Positions 35,405-42,586 of a stretch of 42,586 bases of DNA are shown piece after piece. The stretch lies in assembly GCA_022711715.1 (NCBI GenBank), contig JAKLEC010000010.1, positions 1-42,586 on the forward strand. The letters are read 5' to 3'. The notes beneath the pieces are model-generated. The model ran no database searches. It had not been told where the DNA came from and worked only from the letters and a program-made list of their open reading frames with translations. How positions within the stretch are numbered: position 1 is the stretch's first letter; the number at the start of each line of letters is the position of its first letter. The stretch is from Acidobacteriota bacterium (GTDB lineage Bacteria; Acidobacteriota; Aminicenantia; UBA2199). Both the position numbers and the translations under genes were made by a program.

Positions 35405-36739
35405 ATGAAGAAGTCCCGTATGCCCGTGCCGGCGGCCTGCGCCCTGTTGCTGCTGCTGGCCGCGCCCCTGGCGGCGCAGATGGACAACCTGACCAACCTG
35501 AGCGTGGAATGGATGCGCATGCCGGCGCGCAACGCCGCCGCCGACTCGGCCGACATCGTCGTCTACAACCCCGCCGCCCTGGTGCGCCTGGCCGACGGCT
35601 TCCACCTGAACGTCGGCAACCAGAGCCTGCTGCGCAAACCCCGGCACTCGTACTCGCTGGTGTACGGCCTAGGCGACCGCTCGTTCGGCCAGGAGGGCGT
35701 CGACGCCTTCCTGCCGAATCTCTACGCCTCCTACAAGAAGGACAAGTGGGCCGTCTATGGCGGCCTGTACATCTCCGGCGGCGGCGCCGTGGCCGACTAC
35801 CCCGACGGCTCCTTCACCACCGACCTGGCCGCCCTGACGGTCATGGCCTCGCCCGTTCTCGACGAGTCGGGGCAGCCCACCGGTTACACCTACGGCGACC
35901 TCTACGGCGGCACCATGGGTCACTACCTGAAGGCCTCCTCCTACTACCTGACCGGAGTTCTGGGGGGCGCCTATGCCATCAGCGGCAAGCTGTCGGCCTC
36001 GGCCGGCCTGCGCTACGTCCGCGCCGTCAACACGACGAAGCTGGGCCTCACCCTGGCCGATTCGCCGCTGGCCCTTCCCGATCAGCCTTTGCTCTTCGAC
36101 ACCGAGGACAAGGCCGGCGGGCTGGGCTTCGTCCTGGGCATCAACTACGATCTGAACGAAAAGCTCAACTTTGCCGCCCATTACGAAAGCCGGGTCGGGC
36201 TCGATTTTGAGACCGGCGTGAACCGCGACGACTTCGGCCTGGCGGTCGACGGGGAAAAGCACCGCCGCGACCTGCCGGCGGCCCTTTACCTGGGAGCAGG
36301 CTGGCGCTGGAGCGAGAAGCTCCTCATGCTGGTGGACGTCAACTACTGGTTCCAGAAGGCCGCCGACTGGGGCCCCACCGGCCTGGAGGGATACGGGAAC
36401 TGGTCCGACGTGGCCGGCGACTGCTGGGCCGCCGGCGTCGGGTTGGAATACGCCCTGAGCGGGCGCCTGCGCCTCAGCGCCGGCACCGTGTTCACCGACT
36501 TTCTGTTCAAGGACAAGGAAGTCTATTACCTGCGTCTCGGCGAGTACGAGGCGCCCAAAGGCGACAACTGGAACTGCGGCGTCGGCCTGGCCTACAAGGC
36601 GGCGCCGGGGCTGACCCTCAACCTGGCCCTGGGCGGCACCTTCTGGAAGAAGGAGACGATCATTTGGTCCGGAAGCCTCCCGGTGGAGGTCAAGGCCCAC
36701 GCCTATTCCCTGTCGATCGGGGCCAATCTGGATATCTGA
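35405..36739 (+). CDS. OMPP1/FadL/TodX-type outer-membrane transport protein
   Basis: A protein of 444 residues with a signal peptide (MKKSRMPVPAACALLLLLAAPLAAQ, cleavage near 25) and a AAGGAGG ribosome site. The mature N-terminus has the family's NPAALVRLADGFHLNVGNQSL-type segment (N-P-A-x-L after a short hatch region). The rest alternates polar and aromatic/hydrophobic residues expected of a 14-strand barrel, with repeated Gly-Leu-x-Tyr patterns (AGLRYVRAVN, FVLGINYDLNEKLNFAAHYES, GVGLEYALSGRLRLSAG). It ends SLSIGANLDI. Such proteins let hydrophobic compounds such as long-chain fatty acids or aromatics diffuse through the outer membrane. It is divergent from cinA and convergent with the ferredoxin oxidoreductase cluster. 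Confidence 0.85.
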   Translation: MKKSRMPVPAACALLLLLAAPLAAQMDNLTNLSVEWMRMPARNAAADSADIVVYNPAALVRLADGFHLNVGNQSLLRKPRHSYSLVYGLGDRSFGQEGVDAFLPNLYASYKKDKWAVYGGLYISGGGAVADYPDGSFTTDLAALTVMASPVLDESGQPTGYTYGDLYGGTMGHYLKASSYYLTGVLGGAYAISGKLSASAGLRYVRAVNTTKLGLTLADSPLALPDQPLLFDTEDKAGGLGFVLGINYDLNEKLNFAAHYESRVGLDFETGVNRDDFGLAVDGEKHRRDLPAALYLGAGWRWSEKLLMLVDVNYWFQKAADWGPTGLEGYGNWSDVAGDCWAAGVGLEYALSGRLRLSAGTVFTDFLFKDKEVYYLRLGEYEAPKGDNWNCGVGLAYKAAPGLTLNLALGGTFWKKETIIWSGSLPVEVKAHAYSLSIGANLDI

Positions 36740-36741
36740 AA

Positions 36742-36863
36742 AGGTAAAAGTAAAAAGGAAAAAGGTAAAAGTAAGAGAAACCGCACGGGAACGAGAAAGC
36801 CCTTTCAGTTCATCTCGCCGAGTGCTTGTTTCACTTTTTACTTTTACCTTTTTCCTTCTACCT
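36742..36863. repeat. Inverted pair of heptamer arrays; probable bidirectional terminator
   Basis: The left arm (36742-36776) has units AGGTAAA, AGTAAAA, AGGAAAA, AGGTAAA, AGTAAGA. The right arm (36829-36863) has TTTCACT, TTTTACT, TTTACCT, TTTTCCT, TCTACCT. The arms are largely reverse complements and can form a long A/T-rich stem around a 52-bp centre. They fill the gap between two convergent genes (stops at 36739 and 36879), so the stem may end transcription from both sides. Confidence 0.75.
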
Positions 36864-36878
36864 TCGCAAGTCTTTTAA

Positions 36879-37754
36879 TCAGCCCTGAAACCTTTTCTCC
36901 AGCTCGGCGTAGCGCAGGTCGACGATCTTCTGAATCTCGGCCACGTCCTCTTCCTTGAGGTGCTTGAAGCGTCCCTGCAGCTTGAGGTACTCCAGGACCG
37001 GCTTGCGGCTGGGGGTCTTCATCGTCTGCGCGTACTTCCCCGCTTCGACCTCGTAGACGGGGAAGATGCCGGTCTGCACGGCCAGCCGGGCCAGCTTCAC
37101 CGTGTCCTCGGGGCGGGCCTTCCAGCCCGGGGGGCACGGCGCCAGGATGTGGATGAACTTGAAGCCGCGGATCTCCTTGGCCTTGACCAGCTTCTTGTAC
37201 AGGTCCTCGGGATAGGCGACTGACGCCGTGGCCTGGTAGGGAACCTTGTGGGCGGCCACGATGTCGTCGATGCTCTTCTTGACCTCCTTCTTGAAGTGCT
37301 TGACCGGCGTGGTGGTGGTCCAGGCGCCATACGGCGTGGCGCCGCTGCGCTGGATGCCGGTGTTCATGTAGGCCTCGTTGTCGTAGCAGAAGTAGAAGAT
37401 GTCGTCGTTGCGCTCGGCCGCGCCCGACAGGGCCTGGATGCCGATGTCGAAGGTGCCGCCGTCGCCGGCCCAGCCGCAGATGGTGGTCTTGTCCTTGCCC
37501 AGGGCGCGCATGGCGGCCTTGATGCCCGAGGCGGTGGCGGCGGTGGCCTCGAAGGCCATGTGCAGCAGGGGCAGCTCCAGGCAGGAGTAAGGGAAGGGGC
37601 CGTCGATCACCGTCCAGCAGCAGGCGGGGAAGGTGAACATCGTGTCGTGGCCGAGGGCCTTCAGGCTGGTGCGCATGGCGATGCCGGCGCCGCAGCCCTG
37701 GCAGGCCAGGTGGCCGGGGCTCATCAGCTCGTCGAGGGGCAGCGTGGGTTTCAT
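36879..37754 (-). CDS. porB: 2-oxoacid:ferredoxin oxidoreductase, beta subunit (PorB-like)
   Basis: A protein of 291 residues, the thiamine-diphosphate-binding subunit. CQGCGAG (Cys18, Cys21) begins the iron-sulfur/TPP region. GWAGDGGTFDIG followed by NEAYMNTG forms the GDG...N cofactor motif. With the alpha, gamma and delta subunits encoded just upstream it would convert pyruvate (or a related 2-oxoacid) and CoA to acetyl-CoA, CO2 and reduced ferredoxin in the cytoplasm. The start overlaps the alpha stop by 4 bp. Pyruvate is the likeliest substrate given the malic enzyme and fumarase genes upstream, but 2-oxoisovalerate is not excluded. Confidence 0.92.
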   Translation of the reverse strand: MKPTLPLDELMSPGHLACQGCGAGIAMRTSLKALGHDTMFTFPACCWTVIDGPFPYSCLELPLLHMAFEATAATASGIKAAMRALGKDKTTICGWAGDGGTFDIGIQALSGAAERNDDIFYFCYDNEAYMNTGIQRSGATPYGAWTTTTPVKHFKKEVKKSIDDIVAAHKVPYQATASVAYPEDLYKKLVKAKEIRGFKFIHILAPCPPGWKARPEDTVKLARLAVQTGIFPVYEVEAGKYAQTMKTPSRKPVLEYLKLQGRFKHLKEEDVAEIQKIVDLRYAELEKRFQG

Positions 37755-38902
37755 CTTTTCACCTCCACCCAGTACAGGTCTTGCTCGGGTTTCTTCATCT
37801 TCTTCACGTCGGCCACGATGTTCATGATGGTCTCGGGGAAGATGTCGCGGCCGCCCAGGCCGGCGATGAAGTTGAACACCGGGGCCTTGGAATGGCCGTA
37901 CAGGGCCGACTTGATCTCCTGGGCGAAGATGCCGTGGTAGCCGTAGGAGATGTTGCGGTCAATGATCGCGATCTTCTTGGCGTTCTTCAGGTGCTCGCGG
38001 ATGTCGGCGAAGGGGAAGGGGCGCAGCGTGCGCACGCGCAGGTTGCCCACGCGCTTGCCCTTGCGGCGCATCTGGTCGACGGCGAAGCGCGCCGTCGATG
38101 CGGCCGTGCCCGAGGTGACCAGGACGATGTCGGCGTCCTCGGTCATATAGGGCTCGACCGGGTCGTAGCGGCGGCCGAAGACCTTCTCGAACTCCACCGC
38201 TTCCTTCTTGATCTCCACCAGCGCCTGGTCCATGGCCTCGTGCATCTTGATGCGGAACTCCATGTACCAGTCGGGGGTGGTCAGCCCGCCGTAGGTGTGG
38301 GGATCGTTGACGTCGAGCTTGTACTTGAAGTCGAAGGGCGGCAGGTACCGGTCCACCAGCGCCTGGTCGGGGATGTCGACGGTCTCGTAGGTGTGGGAGA
38401 GCGAGAAGGCGTCCAGCACGATCATGGCCGGCATCAGGACCTTCTCGGCCACTTTGTAGGCCATGATCACGCTGTCGAGCACCTCCTGGTTGGACTGGCA
38501 GTAGAACTGCATCCAGCCGGTGTCGCGCTGCGAGAGCGAGTCGTTCTGGTCGGTCCAGATGGTCCACGGCGGCGCCATGGCGCGGTTGACGTCGGCCATG
38601 ACGATGGGCAGGCGGGCGCCGGCGGCCCAGTGCAGCAGCTCGTGCATCAGCGCCAGCCCCTGCGCCGAGGTGGCGGTGAAGGCGCGGGCGCCGGCCGAGG
38701 AGGCGCCGATGCAGGCGGCCATGGCCGAGTGCTCCGACTCGACCTTGATGAACTCGGCCTTCAGCTTCTGGTCGGCGACGATCTCGGAGAGCAGCTCCAC
38801 CACCTGGGTCTGCGGCGTGATGGGATAGGCGGAGATGACCTGGACGCGGGAGAGGGTGGCGCCATACGAGATGGCGTGGTTGCCCATCATGACTTTTTTC
38901 AT
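37751..38902 (-). CDS. porA: 2-oxoacid:ferredoxin oxidoreductase, alpha subunit (PorA-like)
   Basis: A protein of 383 residues starting MKKVMMGNHAISYGA. VQVISAYPITPQTQVVELLSE (as VISAYPITPQT) and VESEHSAMAACIGASSAGARAFTATSAQGLALM (as E-S-E-H-S-A and A-x-T-S-x-Q-G) are the conserved pyrimidine-domain motifs. The second half holds the domain-II transketolase C-like region with LVTSGTAASTAR. The frame extends to 39049, but that part overlaps the ferredoxin gene in another frame; the ATG at 38902 overlaps the delta-subunit stop by 4 bp and is the natural start. Confidence 0.92.
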   Translation of the reverse strand: MKKVMMGNHAISYGATLSRVQVISAYPITPQTQVVELLSEIVADQKLKAEFIKVESEHSAMAACIGASSAGARAFTATSAQGLALMHELLHWAAGARLPIVMADVNRAMAPPWTIWTDQNDSLSQRDTGWMQFYCQSNQEVLDSVIMAYKVAEKVLMPAMIVLDAFSLSHTYETVDIPDQALVDRYLPPFDFKYKLDVNDPHTYGGLTTPDWYMEFRIKMHEAMDQALVEIKKEAVEFEKVFGRRYDPVEPYMTEDADIVLVTSGTAASTARFAVDQMRRKGKRVGNLRVRTLRPFPFADIREHLKNAKKIAIIDRNISYGYHGIFAQEIKSALYGHSKAPVFNFIAGLGGRDIFPETIMNIVADVKKMKKPEQDLYWVEVKR

Positions 38903-39192
38903 TTGCCCTCCTTGACCATGGCGATGCACTTTTTGGGGCACTCCTCGGCGCAGATGCCGCAGCCCTTGCAGAAATCCAGGTTGATCGCCGGGTTGTCGTC
39001 CACCCAGTCGATGGCGGCGTCGGGGCAGAACTTCCAGCAGATGGTGCACTGGATGCAGTTGGCGGGGTCGATCACCGGCTTCAGCGTGCGCCAGGAGCCG
39101 GTGGGATTGGCCGCCATGGAGCGCAGGCTCTGCACCATGGGCGGCAGCTCGCCGAGCTTCTGGAATTCGATCTTCTTTCTGTCCTTGGCCAT
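38899..39192 (-). CDS. porD: 2-oxoacid:ferredoxin oxidoreductase, delta subunit (ferredoxin-like)
   Basis: A protein of 97 residues with two [4Fe-4S] motifs: Cys46, Cys49, Cys52, Cys56-Pro and Cys75, Cys78, Cys81, Cys85-Pro. The leading 40 residues (PTGSWRTLKPVID) match the usual extension of PorD subunits. It passes electrons from the catalytic subunits to soluble ferredoxin. It starts 1 bp after the gamma stop. Confidence 0.93.
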   Translation of the reverse strand: MAKDRKKIEFQKLGELPPMVQSLRSMAANPTGSWRTLKPVIDPANCIQCTICWKFCPDAAIDWVDDNPAINLDFCKGCGICAEECPKKCIAMVKEGK

Positions 39193-39193
39193 G

Positions 39194-39748
39194 TCAGACT
39201 CCTTGCACCGATTCGTAGGCTTCCCTGGCGGCGGCCACGTTGTCGTCGGGATTGACCGGCACGCCGTCGCGCACGGCCTCCAGGATCGACTCCAGCTTGA
39301 CGAAATCGAAGATGCGCGGCACGGCCCCCAGGATGGCGGTGTTGACGATGGGCGCCGCCTTGGAGCCGAGCTTGTACTTGACGGCGATCTCGTTGGCGTC
39401 GATGGTGAAGATGCGGAAGCCCCGGCCCAGGCCCTTGAACTCCTTGGGCTTGCGGCCGGTGTTGATCAATATGGTGGCCCCTTTTTTGAGCCCCTCGGTC
39501 ACGTCGATGGCGTCGATCAGCGAGGGATCGACGACGATGATGTGGTCGGGGGCGATGATCTTGGAGCGGTTGTAGATCGGCTGGCCATCGATGCGGATGA
39601 AGGCGAAGACCGGGGCGCCGCGGCGCTCCACCCCGAACTGGGGGAAGGCCTGGACGTACTTGTCTTCCTTGGAGACGGCGTCGGCCAGGATCTTGGAGGC
39701 GATGACCGTCCCCTGGCCGCCGCGGCCGTGGAACCTGATTTCGACCAT
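39194..39748 (-). CDS. porG: 2-oxoacid:ferredoxin oxidoreductase, gamma subunit
   Basis: A protein of 184 residues. The N-terminal IRFHGRGGQGTVIASKILADA is the hallmark G-R-G-G-Q-G motif of the gamma subunit, which contributes to CoA binding. QFGVERRGAPVFAFIRI and NTAILGAVPRI are also typical. It begins 9 bp after the fumarase alpha stop with an AGGAGG-type ribosome site. Confidence 0.92.
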   Translation of the reverse strand: MVEIRFHGRGGQGTVIASKILADAVSKEDKYVQAFPQFGVERRGAPVFAFIRIDGQPIYNRSKIIAPDHIIVVDPSLIDAIDVTEGLKKGATILINTGRKPKEFKGLGRGFRIFTIDANEIAVKYKLGSKAAPIVNTAILGAVPRIFDFVKLESILEAVRDGVPVNPDDNVAAAREAYESVQGV

Positions 39749-39757
39749 GGTGTCCTC

Positions 39758-40609
39758 CTACAATTCGATTTCGACGATGCGGTGCGAATGGCAGTTGATG
39801 TTGACCGCCACCGGGAACGAGGCGATGTGGCAGGGGTGGCTGGCGATGTGCACCGCCAGCGAGGTGGTGCGGCCGCCCAGGCCCATCGGCCCGATGCCCA
39901 GCCGGTTGATGCGCTCCAAGATGTGCTTCTCCATCTCGGCATAGGCCGGGTCGGCGCTGGGCGAGCCCACCGGCTTGCGCAGCAGCGCCTTCTTGGCCAG
40001 CAGCGCCGAAGTGTCGAAGTTGCCGCCGATGCCCACGCCGACCACCGTCGGCGGGCAGGGGTTGGGGCCGGCCTTGGAAACGGCGTCGACGACAAAGTCC
40101 TCGATGCCCTTGGCGCCGGCCGAGGGCGGCATCATTTTCAGCACGCTCATGTTCTCGGAGCCGCCGCCCTTGGCCATGAAGGTGACCTTGAAGTCGTCGC
40201 CGGGGACGACCTCCCAGTGGATGAAGACCGGCGTGTTGTCGCCGCTGTTCTTGCGGCTGAGGGGGTCGCAGACCGACTTGCGCAGGTAGCCCTCCTTGTA
40301 GCCCTCGGCGGTCCCCTTGGTGATGGCGTCGCGCAGGCTCTTGAAACCGGCGTACTCCAGCTTGACCTTCTCTCCCAGCTCCACGAAGAACACCGCCAGC
40401 CCGGTGTCCTGGCAGAGGGCCAGCTTCTCCGCGGCGGCGATGTCGGCGTTCTTCAGGATCTGGCTGAGGATCTCCTGCCCGGCGGGCGACTCCTCCCCGG
40501 GCTGGCACCCCTGGATGAGGGCCTTGAGGTCCTTGTCGATGATGAAGTTGGCCTCCTGGACGGCCAACCTGACCTTTTCCTTGACTTGCGAAAGGTTTAC
40601 TTTTTTCAT
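39758..40609 (-). CDS. Class I fumarase (L(+)-tartrate dehydratase family), alpha subunit
   Basis: A protein of 283 residues from the ATG at 40609 (GAGGTG ribosome site); a GTG two codons earlier is possible. The iron-sulfur ligand regions are ALCQDTG (Cys66), SVCDPLSRKNSGDNT (Cys114) and NPCPPTVVGVGIGG (Cys185), as in two-subunit, oxygen-sensitive class I fumarases. It would interconvert fumarate and malate. The beta subunit, which completes the active site, is not adjacent and is not in this window. The gene is first in a string with the four ferredoxin oxidoreductase genes, under its own promoter. A tartrate or other hydroxy-acid dehydratase is possible. Confidence 0.88.
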   Translation of the reverse strand: MKKVNLSQVKEKVRLAVQEANFIIDKDLKALIQGCQPGEESPAGQEILSQILKNADIAAAEKLALCQDTGLAVFFVELGEKVKLEYAGFKSLRDAITKGTAEGYKEGYLRKSVCDPLSRKNSGDNTPVFIHWEVVPGDDFKVTFMAKGGGSENMSVLKMMPPSAGAKGIEDFVVDAVSKAGPNPCPPTVVGVGIGGNFDTSALLAKKALLRKPVGSPSADPAYAEMEKHILERINRLGIGPMGLGGRTTSLAVHIASHPCHIASFPVAVNINCHSHRIVEIEL

Positions 40610-40648
40610 CGTCACCTCATGGAAGTCAATTTCAAAGCCGGAAGCGCT

Positions 40649-40677
40649 ACTTTATAATTTTTCCTTACTCTAGTCAA
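40649..40677 (-). promoter_or_regulatory. Promoter of the fumarase-ferredoxin oxidoreductase string
   Basis: Minus strand TTGACT (40672-40677), 17-bp spacer, TAAAGT (40649-40654), 40 bp before the fumarase start. A short stem CCGC-N6-GCGG (40685-40698) just upstream may weakly end the malic enzyme transcript. Confidence 0.55.
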
Positions 40678-40743
40678 GGGGAATCCGCTTTTTTGCGGGG
40701 ACAAAACTCTTGGCTGCCGACGGGGACGCGGCGGCGCGAAGGC

Positions 40744-42201
40744 CTATTTCACCGCCGCGACGGCCTTCTGGACCGCTTCCTCCAGCATCTTGATGCTGGG
40801 CTTGCGGATGAAGCCCTCCTTCATCAGCAGCCCCATGGCGTCGCGCGCCTCCTGGATGTCGGCCAGGGTCTTCTTGTAGACTTCGTCCCAGGTCTTGGGC
40901 ACGCGGGCCACCCCGTCCTTGACGGCCTGCACGGCCACGTCGGCCGCCTCCTGGGCGAAGACCTCGGTCTCGTCCATGGTGGGCATGATGCGGTCGGGAT
41001 TGATGCCGCCGTGCTTCTGGGCGAAGTCGGCCATGGAGTAGGCGGCGGTAATGGCCATCTCGTCGGTGATCTTACGCGCGCGCACCACCAGCGCTCCCTT
41101 GAGGATGCCCGGGAAGCCCAGGGAGTTGTTCACCTGGTTGGGGAAATCGCCGCGGCCGGTGGCCACGATATAGGCGCCCGCTTCCTTGGCGGCGTAGGGG
41201 TAAATCTCGGGGACCGGATTGGCGCAGGCGAAGACGATGGCCTTGGGGGCCATGGCTTTGATCCAGGCCGGTTTGATGGTGTCGGGCCCGGGCTTGCTCA
41301 AGGCGATGAGGACATCGGCGCCGGCGATGGCCTTCTCGATGTCGCTGACGCGGCCGGGGTTGGTCTTCCGGCACAGTTCCCACTTGCGGTAGAAGGCGGT
41401 ATCCGCCTGGATGTCATCGCGCCCCAGGTGAAGTGTCCCGGTGGTGTCGAACATGATCATCTTGGTCGGATCGCCACCGGCGGAAATGATCAGGCGGGCG
41501 ATGGTGGTGTTGGCGGCGCCGGCGCCGTAGTAGACGATGCGAACATTCTTCAGGTCCTTGCCCGCCACGCGCAGGGCATTGATCAGGCCGGCCAGGGTGA
41601 CCGAGCCCGTGCCCTGGGCATCGTCGTGCCACACCGGGATATTGCACGCCTCGCGCAGCGTGTCCAGCACCTTGTAGCAGTTGGGCTGCGAAATGTCCTC
41701 CAGGTTGACGGCGCCGAAGCTGGGCTCGGCCATCTTGACGAAGTCGATGATCTTGTCGGGGTCGTGCTTGCCCTTGTCGTTGTAACTGTTGACGCACAGG
41801 GCCACGCCGTCGACGCCGCCCAGGTACTTCATCAGGAACGCCTTGCCCTCCATGACCCCCAGGCCGCCGGGCGGGGTGCAGTCGCCATCGCCCAGCACGC
41901 GGGTGGAGTCGGAGACCACGGCCACCAAGTTGCCGCGGTTGGTCAGGTCGAAGGAGGTGTCGTTGTTGTCGCGGATGGTGGTGGAGACCTTGGAGACGCC
42001 CGGCGTGTACCAGACGTTGAACCAGTTGAATCCATACACCCCGGCCTTGGGCATGGTGGCGATTTTGCCGCTGTAGAATTTGTGGCTCAGGAAGGCCAGC
42101 TCCTTGAGAAACACCGTCTTGGCCTTGGCCAGCTGCTCCTGGGTGAAGTCGTCGGGGAAAAGTTCGTTCAGGTTGGCCAGTTTCAGGGTGGGTTTTTTCA
42201 T
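40744..42201 (-). CDS. Malic enzyme (malate dehydrogenase, oxaloacetate-decarboxylating)
   Basis: A protein of 485 residues. The N-terminal catalytic part has YTPGVS (about 65-70), VSDSTRVLGDGD (in the GNLVAVVSDSTRVLG context), NLEDISQPNCYKVLD and WHDDAQGTG, the residues that bind malate and the divalent metal. The NAD(P)-binding domain has VYYGAGAANTTIARLI. It lacks the phosphotransacetylase domain of MaeB, but is longer than the minimal 390-residue form. It would convert malate to pyruvate and CO2 with reduction of NAD(P), feeding the ferredoxin oxidoreductase encoded downstream. An AAGGAGG ribosome site and a good promoter precede it. The cofactor preference cannot be read with certainty. 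Confidence 0.92.
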   Translation of the reverse strand: MKKPTLKLANLNELFPDDFTQEQLAKAKTVFLKELAFLSHKFYSGKIATMPKAGVYGFNWFNVWYTPGVSKVSTTIRDNNDTSFDLTNRGNLVAVVSDSTRVLGDGDCTPPGGLGVMEGKAFLMKYLGGVDGVALCVNSYNDKGKHDPDKIIDFVKMAEPSFGAVNLEDISQPNCYKVLDTLREACNIPVWHDDAQGTGSVTLAGLINALRVAGKDLKNVRIVYYGAGAANTTIARLIISAGGDPTKMIMFDTTGTLHLGRDDIQADTAFYRKWELCRKTNPGRVSDIEKAIAGADVLIALSKPGPDTIKPAWIKAMAPKAIVFACANPVPEIYPYAAKEAGAYIVATGRGDFPNQVNNSLGFPGILKGALVVRARKITDEMAITAAYSMADFAQKHGGINPDRIMPTMDETEVFAQEAADVAVQAVKDGVARVPKTWDEVYKKTLADIQEARDAMGLLMKEGFIRKPSIKMLEEAVQKAVAAVK

Positions 42202-42251
42202 CGCTACCTCCTTGCCTTCGTTAAACGTTCAACTTATTTTCAAGAAAGATC

Positions 42252-42280
42252 ACTCTAATTCCGCGGAAACAAATAGTCAA
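42252..42280 (-). promoter_or_regulatory. Promoter of the malic enzyme gene
   Basis: Minus strand TTGACT (42275-42280), 17-bp spacer, TAGAGT (42252-42257), 51 bp before the start. Confidence 0.55.
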
Positions 42281-42362
42281 GCACAACGGCAAATAAACGA
42301 ACTCTGGGTGTTCGTGTTTGTGTTAGTGTTTGGAACAGCATGAACCGATCTATTGCGGTTGC

Positions 42363-42392
42363 GAATTACGAATCACGAATTACGAATTATGA
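42363..42392. repeat. Heptamer array, class GAATTAC
   Basis: Units GAATTAC, GAATCAC, GAATTAC, GAATTAT plus partial GA. First of four arrays of different classes in the 42363-42525 intergenic stretch. Just upstream, GTGTT recurs every 6 bp (42314-42330), a possible hexamer relative. Confidence 0.8.
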
Positions 42393-42415
42393 GAGATCGA
42401 TTGTTTGCGGTTCCT

Positions 42416-42429
42416 CGTCACGCGTCACG
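42416..42429. repeat. Heptamer array, class CGTCACG (two units)
   Basis: CGTCACG, CGTCACG, identical to the units near 2513 and 3537. Confidence 0.6.
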
Positions 42430-42450
42430 ACAGGTCATCATCATGCGGTT

Positions 42451-42485
42451 GCCGTACGCCGTATGCCGTGCGCCGTACGCCGAGT
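42451..42485. repeat. Heptamer array, class GCCGTAC
   Basis: Units GCCGTAC, GCCGTAT, GCCGTGC, GCCGTAC, GCCGAGT. Same class as the array inside kinase K5. Confidence 0.8.
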
Positions 42486-42497
42486 TCCTCTCTTCCT

Positions 42498-42525
42498 TGT
42501 CACTCGTTACTTGTCACTTGTCACG
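42498..42525. repeat. Heptamer array, class TGTCACT
   Basis: Units TGTCACT, CGTTACT, TGTCACT, TGTCACG; a relative of the CGTCACG class. It overlaps the stop codon of the minus-strand gene at the right edge. Confidence 0.8.
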
Positions 42526-42586
42526 ACAGCTCTTTCCAGCTAATGAACCCGTCGCGGGCGAGCATGGCGAAGAACTTGGCCAGTCT
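42521..42586 (-). CDS. C-terminal fragment of an unidentified gene (cut by window edge)
   Basis: Reading the minus strand from the edge gives 21 codons (RLAKFFAMLARDGFISWKELS) and a stop at 42521-42523. The codon use is GC-rich like real genes here and the frame ends at the repeat array, so this is probably the 3' end of a gene lying mostly outside the window. The stop codon itself is within the heptamer array. The product cannot be identified. Confidence 0.4.
   Translation of the reverse strand, partial: RLAKFFAMLARDGFISWKELS

Noticed and set aside
37781-40657. Open frame of 958 codons on the plus strand across the oxidoreductase cluster
   Set aside because: Shadow of five well-supported minus-strand genes with overlapping starts and stops.
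42363-42525. Heptamer arrays considered as CRISPR or a retron/REP element
   Set aside because: Units are 7 bp with no spacers, no cas or reverse transcriptase gene is nearby, and the arrays are not conserved palindromes.

Overview
The window looks like a chromosomal segment of a GC-rich, diderm, largely anaerobic bacterium. An Acidobacteriota / Candidatus Aminicenantes-type genome is my best guess. This is inferred from several things: a TonB-dependent receptor with an N-terminal carboxypeptidase-like domain, many membrane-bound Hanks-type kinases with fused periplasmic domains, outer-membrane barrels, an O-antigen/polysaccharide ABC exporter, and a four-subunit 2-oxoacid:ferredoxin oxidoreductase. 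No rRNA, tRNA, CRISPR array or phage gene was seen.

Layout. 1-934: 3' end of an IS4-type transposase and an AT-rich intergenic flank. 935-4304: ArsB/NhaD-like permease, a small lipoprotein, and an isoprenylcysteine-methyltransferase-like membrane protein; the spacers carry short-period repeats. 4301-6819 (minus): wzm-wzt-rfaE2 surface-polysaccharide export cluster. 7042-10014: first kinase-PEGA-SUMF1-like-hydrolase fusion (K1). 10119-12908 (minus): TonB-dependent receptor. 13071-19295 (minus): an envelope-stress-like locus read in the order ECF sigma factor, single-pass membrane protein with 46 nonapeptide repeats, HExxH/beta-propeller/barrel protein, PrsW-type intramembrane protease. 19464-33043 (plus): partner-switching genes (HATPase anti-sigma kinase, STAS protein, GAF-PP2C phosphatase) running directly into four membrane Ser/Thr kinases (K2-K5) and a small secreted protein. 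33065-36739: trmN-like methyltransferase, cinA, FadL/OMPP1-type barrel. 36879-42201 (minus): central-carbon cluster with ferredoxin oxidoreductase subunits (gamma, delta, alpha, beta), a class I fumarase alpha subunit and malic enzyme. The right edge holds several repeat arrays and the last 21 codons of an unidentified minus-strand gene.

Main candidates for something new. (1) At least a dozen short arrays of several unrelated sequence classes all share a 7-bp period. Three pairs are arranged as inverted repeats around a core. Two arrays lie at the same position inside kinase genes K2 and K5, where the proteins are exactly 7 residues (three heptamers) longer than K1. (2) The sigma / nonapeptide-repeat membrane protein / PrsW locus looks like a regulated-proteolysis circuit with an unusual sensor. 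(3) A partner-switching module is wired in one gene string to four transmembrane kinases, two of which carry a periplasmic alpha/beta hydrolase behind a SUMF1-like domain that lacks the formylglycine-enzyme cysteines.

Promoter calls are by eye from -35/-10 spacing. Protein families are recognised from motifs only; no database search was run.
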